This document shows, piece after piece, positions 45,136 through 53,863 of a stretch of 64,000 nt of DNA. This DNA is from CAVUBL01 sp963739795 (GTDB lineage Bacteria; Acidobacteriota; Thermoanaerobaculia; Multivoradales; DATKCC01). A program made the position numbers and the translations under genes. Where the stretch lies: the NCBI GenBank assembly GCA_963739795.1, contig CAVUBL010000016.1, forward strand, positions 124,001 to 188,000. The letters run 5' to 3'. Within the stretch, counting starts at the first letter, position 1. The number at the start of each line of letters is the position of its first letter. The notes beneath the pieces are model-generated. The model was given only the letters and a program-made list of their open reading frames with translations. It had not been told where the DNA came from and ran no database searches.

Positions 45136-47447
45136 GCGACCTGGCGGGGGAGCCTTTCGGCCCAGCCCGCGGCCCGGTCGGGCGCCTCGGCCTCGAGCTG
45201 GGCCAGAGCCGCTCGCGCCCGGTCCTCCTGGGCCTCGGCCACCGCACGGGCGCCCAGCGCCCGAGCCCTCCCGGCCGCCGCCAGGAGATTCTCGAGGGCG
45301 GCCTCCCAGGTGCCGGCGCCGAGCAGGTGATGGGCCAGCAGCTCGGGCGCCGGCACCGGCTCGCCGCTCCGGCGGCGGGAGAGGGCCGCGGCCACCTTGC
45401 CGTGGAGCAGGCGGCGCCGCTCGACGTCGAGCGCTCCGTAGACCGCCCGCCGGAACGCGTCGTGAGCCAGCTCGAATCGGGCGCCTGGAGTGCTCCCCGC
45501 CCAGAGGGTGAGGTCCCGGTCCTGCCGACTGTCCGCCCAATAGCCGAGATGGAGGCGGACCAACCACCGACCGAGGAGCAGGCGCATCGACGCCTCGACC
45601 ACCGCGGGGTCTTCGCCCTCGATCCGGCCGAGCAACCCGGTGTCGAAGCGGGGGCCGGCGACAGCCGCCAGAGTGACGAGGCGCCGGGAGCTCGGCGGCA
45701 GGCGGAGGAGACGCGCCTCCAGGATCTCGGCGAGGTTCGCAGGCGGGAACGTCGCCGCCTCCGCCACCGGCTCGGTCAGGCGCCAGTGGCCGCCCCCGCC
45801 CGGCTCCAGGCAGCCCAGGTCCCATAGCAGGTTGATCAGCTCGGCCACAGACGCCGGCAGGCCGCCGCTCTGACGGACCAGGAGCTCTTCGAGGGCATCG
45901 TCCGGGCCGACCAGCGCGCGGGCGATCTCGGTGAGGTCCACCGTCTCCAGCGCCTCGACCGCGACCCGCTCGACGCCGGCTCCCCCGGCCAGGCGCTCGA
46001 GGTCCGCCGGCGTCGCCCGGCCCGCAGGCGGGACCGCCGCGGCCTGCTGGGCGACAGCCACGAGCAGCACCGGCAGGCCGTCCAGGCGCGGCGCGAGCTC
46101 CGCCAACAGCTCGAGGCTCGATCGATCGGCCCAGTGCAGGTCGTCGAGGAACAGGATCACGGGGCCGGAGCCGCCGCCCCCGGGGTCTCCCGAGAGCAGC
46201 TCCAGGGTTTCGGCCACGCTCCCGGCGAGCTCGTCCATCGACGGCGGCTCGGCCGCTTCGGCCCCCTCCTCGGAGAGGGGGCGCCCGGACGGTAGGCGGG
46301 CCCGCTCATTGAGAGGCGGCACGAGCGGCGCGAGGCACCGCAGCAGCTCGCCGCTCGCCGCGGCGAAGACCCGCTCCGCGGCCTCGGTCTCGTGGGTGAG
46401 GGCGTTGCCGAACGCCTCCGCCACCACGCCGAAGGGCTCCAGAGGAGCGATCTCGAAGCTCTTGCCGTGGAGCACCAGGGCTCCGCCGGGCCGGCTCGTT
46501 GCCCCGTGGAGGAAGGTGCGCACCAGGCGAGTCTTGCCCGATCCCTCGGCGCCTTCCACCCAGACCAGGCGGCCGCGGCCCCGGGTCACCTCGGCGAGGA
46601 TCCGGTCGAGGCGATCGATCGGCTCACGCCGCCCAACCAGGGGGAGCAGGGGCCCCTGGGGCTCGTCCCGGGTCCGCGGCTCGTCCCGCGGCAGCCCCTC
46701 GGCGCGGAGCCGGTGGTAGAGGGCGACCGTCTCCTCGAGCGGCTCGACGTCCAGCTCCTCGGCCAGGAGCTTCTCCAGGCTGTCGAACTGGGCGAGGGCG
46801 CGGCTGCGGCGGCCGGACAGGGCGTAGAGCCGCATGAGCTTGCGGTGGGTCTCCTCCGAGAGCGGGTCGAGCTCGAGCAAGCGCCGGGCGTAGGAGATCC
46901 CCAGGGAGTAGCCGCCCATCGCCAGGTAGTGGTCGACCAGGTCCCTGAGGGCGCCCAGGACGGCCTCGCGCAGACGCTCCTGCTCCTGGACCAGCCAGTC
47001 CTCGAACTCCAGGCTCTCGGGGACCTGGAGGCCGGCCAGGAAGTCGCCGCGGTAGAGGCGAACGGCCGGTACGAGCTCCTGGACATCCGATGTCGTCGGG
47101 CTCCGCGAGGGGGGGAGGATCCGTTCGAAGGCCTCGAGGTCGAGCCAGTACTCCCCTTCAGGCTCGAACCGCACGCACCCCGACTCGCTGCGGAACAGCG
47201 GCGGACCGCCGCTCTCGAGCGTCGAGCGAAGGTTGTAGAGCGCCTGGCGGAGGTTCCTGCGGCTGGTCTCGCCGTCCCTCTCGGGCCAGAGCAGCGAGGC
47301 GAGGTACTCGCGGCCGTATCCCTGGCCGCGGTGGGCGATCAGGAAGGCCGCCAGGGCCTGGACCTTCCGCGACTCGAGGTCGGAGACACGGGTCCCGTCG
47401 CGGTGCAGCTCAAAGCCGCCGAAAGTCAGGATCGTCAGCCCGGTCAT
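45132..47447 (-). CDS. SARP/AfsR-type transcriptional activator with AAA ATPase domain
   Basis: A 771-aa regulator. Start 47447 was chosen because it places the winged-helix domain at the N-terminus (LTILTFGGFELHRDGTRVSD); an open frame 69 codons longer lacks family character. Domains: OmpR-like winged helix (about 1-95; LLWPERDGETSRRNLRQALY), BTAD TPR domain (about 100-250; FEDWLVQEQERLREAVLGAL), and an AAA/STAND ATPase with Walker A EGAEGSGKTRL (about 285-300) and Walker B ILFLDDLHWAD (about 405). A helical C-terminal part follows. SARPs activate antibiotic and RiPP operons by binding heptamer repeats next to the -10 box. It is divergent from the lasso/C25 operon whose promoter carries such repeats. 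Confidence 0.88.
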   Translation of the reverse strand: MTGLTILTFGGFELHRDGTRVSDLESRKVQALAAFLIAHRGQGYGREYLASLLWPERDGETSRRNLRQALYNLRSTLESGGPPLFRSESGCVRFEPEGEYWLDLEAFERILPPSRSPTTSDVQELVPAVRLYRGDFLAGLQVPESLEFEDWLVQEQERLREAVLGALRDLVDHYLAMGGYSLGISYARRLLELDPLSEETHRKLMRLYALSGRRSRALAQFDSLEKLLAEELDVEPLEETVALYHRLRAEGLPRDEPRTRDEPQGPLLPLVGRREPIDRLDRILAEVTRGRGRLVWVEGAEGSGKTRLVRTFLHGATSRPGGALVLHGKSFEIAPLEPFGVVAEAFGNALTHETEAAERVFAAASGELLRCLAPLVPPLNERARLPSGRPLSEEGAEAAEPPSMDELAGSVAETLELLSGDPGGGGSGPVILFLDDLHWADRSSLELLAELAPRLDGLPVLLVAVAQQAAAVPPAGRATPADLERLAGGAGVERVAVEALETVDLTEIARALVGPDDALEELLVRQSGGLPASVAELINLLWDLGCLEPGGGGHWRLTEPVAEAATFPPANLAEILEARLLRLPPSSRRLVTLAAVAGPRFDTGLLGRIEGEDPAVVEASMRLLLGRWLVRLHLGYWADSRQDRDLTLWAGSTPGARFELAHDAFRRAVYGALDVERRRLLHGKVAAALSRRRSGEPVPAPELLAHHLLGAGTWEAALENLLAAAGRARALGARAVAEAQEDRARAALAQLEAEAPDRAAGWAERLPRQVA

Positions 47448-47486
47448 GGCGTGGTCTCCGAACACTACCAGGGTTGCAACAAGCCT

Positions 47487-47519
47487 CCTGACACTTTCCT
47501 GACGCGGCCAGTCGATAAT
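47487..47519 (+). promoter_or_regulatory. Putative SARP-responsive promoter of the lasso/C25 operon
   Basis: Two direct heptamers, CCTGACA (47487-47493) and CCTGACG (47498-47504), have an 11-bp period (4-bp spacer). They stand nine bases upstream of a -10-like GATAAT (47514-47519), and no consensus -35 is present. SARP operators are known to be heptameric direct repeats with 11- or 22-bp period about 8 bp upstream of the -10, replacing the -35. The SARP gene lies immediately upstream on the other strand. Confidence 0.65.
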
Positions 47520-47631
47520 TCCCCAAGTTGGTGTAGGACGGAGACCCACACAGCGTGGGAATCCGACGGACAGAAGAGCGGTTCTCCCCTTCACGCTGGA
47601 GACCCGCCGATTCCGAGGAAGGTCGTCACCG

Positions 47632-47907
47632 ATGAGCCACAGCGCAGTGAGCACGGCGGGCCGATCCGCGTCGATCAGTGATCGTTCGGCCGGCTCGTTC
47701 CTGGTGCGCGTCTGGTACGAGACGCGCGAGACGGCGGAGGAGCCGCCGACCTTCCGGGGCTACATCCGAAACCTGCTCACCGGCGAGGAGCGGTTCATCC
47801 GCGACCCGAAGACCGTGAGCGAGCAGATCCTGAAGCAGATGGGCACCGGGCCGCACCTGGACGCGGCCGGCGGTGGAGGCAACGAGGAAGAAGGGGAACC
47901 GAAATGA
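47632..47907 (+). CDS. Small unknown protein leading the lasso/C25 operon
   Basis: A 91-aa soluble protein with GAGGAAGG upstream of its ATG. A Ser-rich N-terminus is followed by a compact conserved-looking core (SFLVRVWYETRET, then TFRGYIRNLLTGEERFIRDP and KTVSEQILKQMG) and a Gly/Glu-rich tail. I do not recognise a named family. Its stop overlaps the C25 gene's ATG (ATGA), so the two are coupled, and it is the first gene after the SARP-type promoter. It could be a regulator or an accessory factor. Confidence 0.65.
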   Translation: MSHSAVSTAGRSASISDRSAGSFLVRVWYETRETAEEPPTFRGYIRNLLTGEERFIRDPKTVSEQILKQMGTGPHLDAAGGGGNEEEGEPK

Positions 47908-50900
47908 ACGCGAAGAAGACTTTCATCGCGCTACTGATCCTGGCCGGTCTCGCGCTCTGGACCCCGGCGGCCCGAGCCATCATCACCAGCGGCGGATGCG
48001 TCAACGACGTCTCTGGAACGAGCAATGTCTGCACCGCCAACGACGTCACTTTCGTGGTCGTGGGTCTGGGCACCCAGACCGACGGCTGCGTCAACGCCAG
48101 TGACTCGCTGAGCATCCTGCTCCAGGGCACGGTGCAGAACACCACCGCTCAGACCCGCTACGACATCGGCCTGTGGGTTGCGGTCGACGGCGACCCCAAC
48201 GGCGACGGTGCCCTCTCGGGCACCTGCGCCCGCGAGCGGCTGCAGCCGGTGGGCACCGCCGGGGTGACGACCTGCGGGCCGACCGCCCTCGACCTGCTGC
48301 GCCAGTATCCCCTCGCCAGCCCGGACAACGGCCCCTACCTGAACGTCGACGGCGATGCCTGCGGCGACCTGTTCTCCCAGGGCAACTCGGGCTGCGACCA
48401 GAACGGCGACGGGCTTTGGGACGACTCGATCATGCAGTTCACCGCGCCCCTGACCTTCCCCTGCGACGACAGCGATGGGAACGGTTACATCGAGATCCCG
48501 ACCTGCGCCACCTGGGGCAACCAGGAGAAGCAGGTGGGCGGCGCGACCTGCGACTCCGAGGCCGAGCTGGTTCCGGGCACCAAGTCGAAGTGCAACTGCG
48601 CGACCATCAATTCCACGGTGCCGAGCCCGAACCTGGGGATGAGCTGCAGCCAGAACCCCACGACCCTCGGCACGGGCCAGACCGGTTCGTTTACGGTCGC
48701 CTTCACCAACAGCAGGAGCTGCACGCCGGACACCTCCCTGCCGGAGCGCGACCGCTGCGGCACCGGCGCCTACATCTGGTACGAGGTCGACTACGACCAG
48801 AGCCAGGGCAACGTCTCGAACATCTCGTGCACCACCGGCACCTGCACCGACGACGGCGACCGGATCATCTGGATCCCCGATAGCACGCTGGGCACCGCCG
48901 GCATCATCAGCCAGAGCGAGACGGGCACGCTGACCTACGACTACACCTACACCGGCGCCACCATGGGCGGTACGGTCTCGACCGCCACCCACAGCTACTG
49001 GACCAACAGCGCCGGCGACCTGGGCAACCGGGCGGCCTCGGGGGTCACCGACCAAACCGCCCTCGGGTGCAACCTCTCGATCTCCACCACGCCGGTGACC
49101 GTCTCCTCCTTCCGCTCCGACCGCAAGGCGGGCGGCCTGGGCCTCTCCTGGTCGACCGAGACCGAGACCGCCAACGCCGGCTTCAACGTCTACGGTGAGA
49201 CGCCGGCGGGCTGGAAGAAGCTCAACCGCTCGCCGATTCCGTCGGCGGTGGTGGACTCGACCGAGCCCCAGAGCTACTCCTTCGACGCCAAGGGTTCCGG
49301 GGCGAAGCAGGTCATGATCGAAGACCTGGCCGCCAGCGGCAAGACCCGGCTCCACGGCCCCTTCGAGGTCGGCAAGGCTTACGGCGCGAAGCCGGCGGGC
49401 AAGCCCATCGACTGGCAGGCGATCCGCGCCCAGAACACCCCCCGCCTGGCGGTCAAGGCCGGCCAGGGAGGCAAGGCCGCGGCGACCGCGGCACGGCTTC
49501 TCGTCGACCACGACGGGCTCTACCGGGTGACCTACGAGGAGCTGGCGGCCGCCGGCCTCGATCTCGGCTCCGTCCCGGTCTCGCACCTGGCTCTCCTCCA
49601 CCACGGTCAGGCGGTTCCGATCCGGGTCGTGGGCAAGGGCAAGCTCGGCCCCGGCTCCTACGTGGAGTTCCTGGGTCAGGGGCTCGACACCCTCTACACC
49701 GACACCGACGTCTACCTCCTGACCGATGACGTCCACAACGCCTTGCGCATCCCCGAGGTCTCTGCCACGCCGAGCGCGGCGGCGGCCACGGTCGCCTCCT
49801 ACACCGAGGACCGGACGGTGGAGCGCAACCGCCAGTACAGCCCGGCCTCGCCGGGCGACGATCCGTGGATCGACACGCGGATGACGGCCTTCACGAGCCC
49901 CCGGAGCTGGTCGTTCGACCTCGACGCCGACGGCTACCAGGCCGGCGGCGGGCCGGTGAACCTGGCCGTCGAGCTGTGGGGAGTGACCGAGTGGCCCCAG
50001 GAGCCCGACCACCACGTGGTGGCGCGCGTCAACGGCGTACAGGTGGGCGAGGCCCGCTTCGACGCCCAGCAGGCTGTGACCCTGCGGGCTCAGGTGCCGG
50101 CCGGAGTGCTCACCCCCGGCGCCAACACCCTGACCCTGGAGCTTCCCGGCGACACCGGCGTGAGCTACGACATCGTGGACCTGGAGAGCTACGAGCTCTC
50201 CTTCCCGCGCTCGTTCGCCGCCCGGGACGGGGCCCTGAGCTTCCGCTCGGCGGGAGGCTCGTTCGCGGTCTCCGACCTGCCGTCGCCCGACGCGCTGGTC
50301 TACCGGGTGACGTCGGCGGGGCCGGAGCTCCTCTCCGGGGTCCAGGCCGAGGGCTCGGGCAGCTCCTGGACCCTGCGCTTCGCCGGCACGTCGTCCCCGG
50401 CGACCTACCGGGTCGCCGCGGCGAGCGCCCTCTCCACGCCCGGCATCGCGCCGGTGCCCACGGCCGTGGACATCGACAGCGGCCAGGCCCAGTACCTGGT
50501 GATCTCCCACCCGGCCTTCCTCGACCACCTCGGTCCGCTGGTCGCGGACCGGGAGGCCCAGGGCCTGTCGGTCAAGGTGGTGAACGTCGACGACGTCTAC
50601 GACCACTACAGCTACGGCGTGGTGGACCCGCAGGCGATCCACGACTACATCACCCACGCCGCGTTCCAGATGGGGACCCAGTACGTCCTGCTCGTCGGCG
50701 GGGACACCTACGACTACCGCGACTACCTGGGCACGGGTTCCGTGAGCTTCATCCCGTCGCTCTACGCGCCGACCGGATCGCTGATCCGCTTCGCCCCGGT
50801 CGACCCGCTCTACGCCGACGTCGACGGCGACCGCGTGCCCGACCTGTCGATCGGCCGCCTTCCGGTGCGCACCGGCGCAGAGCTCGACGCGGTGATCGCC

Positions 50901-51539
50901 AAGATCCTGGCCTACGAGTCGGGGAGCTACACCGACTCCGCGCTGTTCGCGGCCGACTCTCTCGACCCGGCGGCGGGCTCGCCGTTCAGCCAGGACGCCG
51001 AGGACATGATCCACGACCTGCCGGCGGGGTGGAGCCTCCATCGGGCCTACATCGACACGCTGGGCCCGACGGGCGCGCGGGAGCGGCTCCTGGACGTCCT
51101 GGGCTCCGGGGTGGGGCTGACCGCCTTCGTCGGTCACTCTGGCCTGACCACCTGGACCTTCTCCGGCCTGTTCCGGGCGAGCGACGTGGCGACCCTCGGC
51201 AACGTGGGCAAGCCCACCGTGGTCCTGCAGTGGGGGTGCTGGAACACCTACTACGTGGATCCCGTGCGCAATACCCTGGGCCACGAGCTGATCCTGACGC
51301 CGGACCGCGGGGCGGCCGCGGTGCTTGGGGCCACGACCCTGCTCGAGACCTCCTCCGCCCGCGCCCTCGACAAGTACCTGATTCCCATGGTCGCGCGCCC
51401 CGGAGTGACGCTGGGCGAGGCGGTGACCCAGGCCAAGCAGGAGCTGGCCCACGACCTGAACGGGGCGCACCCCGACCTGTCCGACGTCATCCTGGGTTGG
51501 ACGATCCTCGGGGATCCGGCGATGGCGGTGAGCCACTGA
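47904..51539 (+). CDS. Secreted gingipain-like (peptidase C25) protein
   Basis: A 1211-aa exported protein. It has a signal peptide (LLILAGLALWTPAARA) and an N-terminal Cys-rich domain with calcium-loop-like segments (DGDPNGDGAL, DQNGDGLWDD). A beta-sandwich of the GLSWSTETETANAGFNVYGE type follows (about 405-495), then further sandwich regions and a C-terminal C25 domain (about 865-1211). In that domain VLLVGGDTYDYRDYLG, the GHSG His (H1078) and the WGCW Cys (C1112) match the gingipain His-Cys dyad. It ends GDPAMAVSH with no type IX secretion tail. Gingipains are cysteine endopeptidases. It lies between the 91-aa gene (overlapping) and the lasso cyclase (52-bp gap), apparently in the same operon. 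Confidence 0.85.
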   Translation: MNAKKTFIALLILAGLALWTPAARAIITSGGCVNDVSGTSNVCTANDVTFVVVGLGTQTDGCVNASDSLSILLQGTVQNTTAQTRYDIGLWVAVDGDPNGDGALSGTCARERLQPVGTAGVTTCGPTALDLLRQYPLASPDNGPYLNVDGDACGDLFSQGNSGCDQNGDGLWDDSIMQFTAPLTFPCDDSDGNGYIEIPTCATWGNQEKQVGGATCDSEAELVPGTKSKCNCATINSTVPSPNLGMSCSQNPTTLGTGQTGSFTVAFTNSRSCTPDTSLPERDRCGTGAYIWYEVDYDQSQGNVSNISCTTGTCTDDGDRIIWIPDSTLGTAGIISQSETGTLTYDYTYTGATMGGTVSTATHSYWTNSAGDLGNRAASGVTDQTALGCNLSISTTPVTVSSFRSDRKAGGLGLSWSTETETANAGFNVYGETPAGWKKLNRSPIPSAVVDSTEPQSYSFDAKGSGAKQVMIEDLAASGKTRLHGPFEVGKAYGAKPAGKPIDWQAIRAQNTPRLAVKAGQGGKAAATAARLLVDHDGLYRVTYEELAAAGLDLGSVPVSHLALLHHGQAVPIRVVGKGKLGPGSYVEFLGQGLDTLYTDTDVYLLTDDVHNALRIPEVSATPSAAAATVASYTEDRTVERNRQYSPASPGDDPWIDTRMTAFTSPRSWSFDLDADGYQAGGGPVNLAVELWGVTEWPQEPDHHVVARVNGVQVGEARFDAQQAVTLRAQVPAGVLTPGANTLTLELPGDTGVSYDIVDLESYELSFPRSFAARDGALSFRSAGGSFAVSDLPSPDALVYRVTSAGPELLSGVQAEGSGSSWTLRFAGTSSPATYRVAAASALSTPGIAPVPTAVDIDSGQAQYLVISHPAFLDHLGPLVADREAQGLSVKVVNVDDVYDHYSYGVVDPQAIHDYITHAAFQMGTQYVLLVGGDTYDYRDYLGTGSVSFIPSLYAPTGSLIRFAPVDPLYADVDGDRVPDLSIGRLPVRTGAELDAVIAKILAYESGSYTDSALFAADSLDPAAGSPFSQDAEDMIHDLPAGWSLHRAYIDTLGPTGARERLLDVLGSGVGLTAFVGHSGLTTWTFSGLFRASDVATLGNVGKPTVVLQWGCWNTYYVDPVRNTLGHELILTPDRGAAAVLGATTLLETSSARALDKYLIPMVARPGVTLGEAVTQAKQELAHDLNGAHPDLSDVILGWTILGDPAMAVSH

Positions 51540-51591
51540 CGAGGGAGCTCGGTCCGCCCGGAACGCGCGGGACTGACGAGCCGTTCGCACG

Positions 51592-53514
51592 ATGGCAGGC
51601 ATAGCCCTCATCCTCCGTCGCGACGGCCGGGCCGTATCCGGGGCCGAGATGGACCGGATGCTCCGAGCCCTACGCCGGGGTGGCGCCGACGGAACGGACG
51701 TGAGCCTGCTCGGGCGCCAGGCCCTCGGCCACCGCCACGCGTGGACGACGCCCGAGGAGGTGGGGGAGCGCCAGCCCCTCTCTGACGAGTCGGGCCGGGT
51801 TCACCTCGCCTTCGACGGACGGTTGGACAACCGGCGGGAGCTGGCGGCGGCCCTGACCGCGGAGCGGATCGGCCCGGAGGCGACGGACGCGGAGCTCGCC
51901 CTGGCTGCCTACGTGCGGTGGGGGGAGGGCTGCCTCGAGAGGTTCCTCGGCCCCTTCGCCCTGGCCGTCCTGGACCTCGAGCGCCGGAGCCTCCTGCTGG
52001 GCCGCGACGCCCTCGGAGATCGCCGCCTGGTCTACCGCCTCGGAGCCGACGCCGTCCTGGTGGCCTCGGAGGAGGAGGCCCTCCTCACCGATCCGTCGGT
52101 GTCGTCCGTCGTTGATCCGGAGACGGTCGCTCGCTTTTTCGCCCACCTGCCGGCGGCGCCGGGCCGCACCTTCTTCGCCGACCTGCGCGAGCTACCGCCG
52201 GCCCACGGCCTGAGTCTCGGCCTGGACGACCTGGGAGAGGGCGAGCCGCGCCTGTGGCGGCATTGGTCTCCAGGAGTCCGGCGCGAGGTGCGCTACCGCC
52301 GGGAGGCCGAGTACGCCGAGCACTTCCAGGAGGTCCTGGCCGAGGCCGTGCGCTGCCGGCTGCGGAGCTCCGCGGCCCCCGCGGTGCTCATGAGCGGCGG
52401 TCTGGACTCGACCTCGGTCGCGGCCCTGGCCGCCCGGGAGCTTGGCGCCGGCGCCGGCCCGCTCCACACCCTCTCCTGGGTGTTCGACGAGCTCCCGGAG
52501 GCCGACGAGCGCGAGTTCATGGAACCGGTGGTCGCAGCCCTGGGCGCCCGTCCGACCTGGATCCGGGGCGACGACGGCTGGCCCCTCTCCGGCGCCCGTG
52601 CCGGTGCCTCTACCGGTGGAGGAGCCTGGCCCACGAGCTTCGCCGCCCCCTACTCGGCGGTCTACCGGCGACTGCGCGAGCGCGCCTACCGCGCCGCCGC
52701 GACCGGCGGCGCCCGCGTGCTGCTGACCGGCGAGTGCGGCGATCACCTCTATCTGGGGGCGGAGCACTGGCTCCGGGACCTGGTCCGGGAGGGGCGCCTG
52801 GTCGCCGCGTCCCTGGGCGCGGCCCGGGAGCTCGCCCTCGGAGGGCATCCGGAGGTCCCCCGGCTGGGCCTACGTGCCCCCTTGGGCCGCCTCGTCTCCT
52901 GGCCAGCGGTGCCCAGTCCTCCGGCCTGGCTGACGCCCTTCGCCCTCGATCAGATCGGCCAGATCGGCGACGCCGCGTGGGGGGCCGCGCCGTCGGTGGC
53001 CGGAGCAAGGCGCCCCGCTCAGGCGGCCCGCCTCCTGGACACCCGGATCGCCCTGGGCAACCAGCTCGAGGCGGCGTTCGCGGCCGCCGACGGGCTCGAG
53101 GTCCGCCGGCCTTTCCGGGATCGGCGGCTCGTGGAGCTGGCCCTCGACCTGCCGGCACATCAGCTCTACCGGCCGGGCTGGAACAAGTGGGTTGCGCGTC
53201 GAGCGATGGGCGGCCTGCTCCCCGAGGCGGTGCGGTGGCGCCGCCGGCGCAGCTCTCTCTACCCACTCTTTCGCCGGGGCCTGGTGGAGCGCGAGAGCGC
53301 CGCGGCCCGGGCCCTCCTGGAGGCGCCGGAGGCGACCTGGAGCCGCTACGTCGATCAGGAGTGGATGGATCGGTTCTTTCCCGGGCGGATTCTGGCCGGG
53401 GTGGACGGACCGGCGGCCCTGGCCGCCTGGCAATGTTTCGGCTTCGAGCTCTGGCGCCGCCGGCTCGCGGTCGCCTCGACCTCGGTTCCCACCGGGATAC
53501 GACTGGTAAGCTAA
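51592..53514 (+). CDS. Lasso peptide cyclase (asparagine synthetase-like macrolactam synthetase)
   Basis: A 640-aa AsnB-like protein. The C-terminal ATP pyrophosphatase domain has VLMSGGLDSTSVAALAAREL (about 263-282). The N-terminal Ntn-like domain starts MAGIALILRR, so the essential Cys2 of glutamine-dependent asparagine synthetase is Ala and glutaminase activity is lost, as in lasso cyclases. It should adenylate the core Asp8 side chain and join it to the core N-terminus after leader removal. Position 18 bases before the precursor gene and close to the B1 and B2 genes confirms the role. I use no symbol because naming differs between clusters. Confidence 0.9.
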   Translation: MAGIALILRRDGRAVSGAEMDRMLRALRRGGADGTDVSLLGRQALGHRHAWTTPEEVGERQPLSDESGRVHLAFDGRLDNRRELAAALTAERIGPEATDAELALAAYVRWGEGCLERFLGPFALAVLDLERRSLLLGRDALGDRRLVYRLGADAVLVASEEEALLTDPSVSSVVDPETVARFFAHLPAAPGRTFFADLRELPPAHGLSLGLDDLGEGEPRLWRHWSPGVRREVRYRREAEYAEHFQEVLAEAVRCRLRSSAAPAVLMSGGLDSTSVAALAARELGAGAGPLHTLSWVFDELPEADEREFMEPVVAALGARPTWIRGDDGWPLSGARAGASTGGGAWPTSFAAPYSAVYRRLRERAYRAAATGGARVLLTGECGDHLYLGAEHWLRDLVREGRLVAASLGAARELALGGHPEVPRLGLRAPLGRLVSWPAVPSPPAWLTPFALDQIGQIGDAAWGAAPSVAGARRPAQAARLLDTRIALGNQLEAAFAAADGLEVRRPFRDRRLVELALDLPAHQLYRPGWNKWVARRAMGGLLPEAVRWRRRRSSLYPLFRRGLVERESAAARALLEAPEATWSRYVDQEWMDRFFPGRILAGVDGPAALAAWQCFGFELWRRRLAVASTSVPTGIRLVS

Positions 53515-53532
53515 CGACCTGGAGACGCTTTG

Positions 53533-53724
53533 ATGCCCTCGACCCCCCACCGACCCACCCCCGATGGGACTCCGCAGCGCCTGAGCTCGGGCGACTCGAT
53601 GCAGCCAGCGCGGAAGACCTACGAACCGCCACGGCTCGACGTCCTCGGCGACGTGCGGGAGATCACCCTGGGCGGGACGCTCGGCGTCGGCGACTCCGGG
53701 TTCCCGAACACCCAGCCGTTCTGA
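53533..53724 (+). CDS. Lasso peptide precursor
   Basis: A 63-aa precursor. Residues 30-45 match the lasso leader motif YxxPxLxxxGxxxxxT exactly (Y30, P33, L35, G39, T45). With Thr at -2, the predicted core is residues 47-63, GGTLGVGDSGFPNTQPF (codons 53671-53721): Gly1 N-terminus, Asp8 for an eight-residue macrolactam ring, and a nine-residue tail including Phe11, Pro12, Pro16 and Phe17 as possible steric locks. ATG 53533 has GGAG upstream; an internal Met23 would give a 41-aa form with a more usual leader length. It lies in the order cyclase-precursor-kinase-RRE-protease. Confidence 0.92.
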   Translation: MPSTPHRPTPDGTPQRLSSGDSMQPARKTYEPPRLDVLGDVREITLGGTLGVGDSGFPNTQPF

Positions 53725-53850
53725 CGGGCGGCGAACCCCTGGACCTCCTATCCCTTCCGAGGCCTCCTCGCACGCGACCACCGGCCATCCCGTCCAACTT
53801 CGTCTGATCCCGCCCTCGCTCGGCCGCGGCGGTCCTCGGGGAGCCGCCCG
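53725..53850 (+). promoter_or_regulatory. Long-range inverted repeat just after the precursor gene
   Basis: CGGGCGGC (53725-53732, the base after the precursor stop) pairs perfectly with GCCGCCCG (53843-53850), and a short inner CCCC/GGGG extension is possible. Such 3' structures after RiPP precursor genes often stabilise the precursor mRNA or cut expression of downstream genes; here that is inference. Confidence 0.4.
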
Positions 53851-53863
53851 GTGCGCCTACCGG

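Noticed and set aside
47931..51611. 1226-aa minus-strand open frame opposite the C25 gene
   Set aside because: Antisense shadow with no domain, while the plus strand has a signal peptide and catalytic dyad.
51592..53514. Genuine glutamine-dependent asparagine synthetase
   Set aside because: Residue 2 is Ala, not the essential Cys, and the gene sits with lasso precursor, RRE and protease genes.
53674..53721. Alternative lasso core starting one residue later, with a seven-residue ring at Asp7
   Set aside because: It would put Thr at -3 of the leader; the usual -2 Thr gives the Asp8 ring, which I prefer. Mass data could decide.
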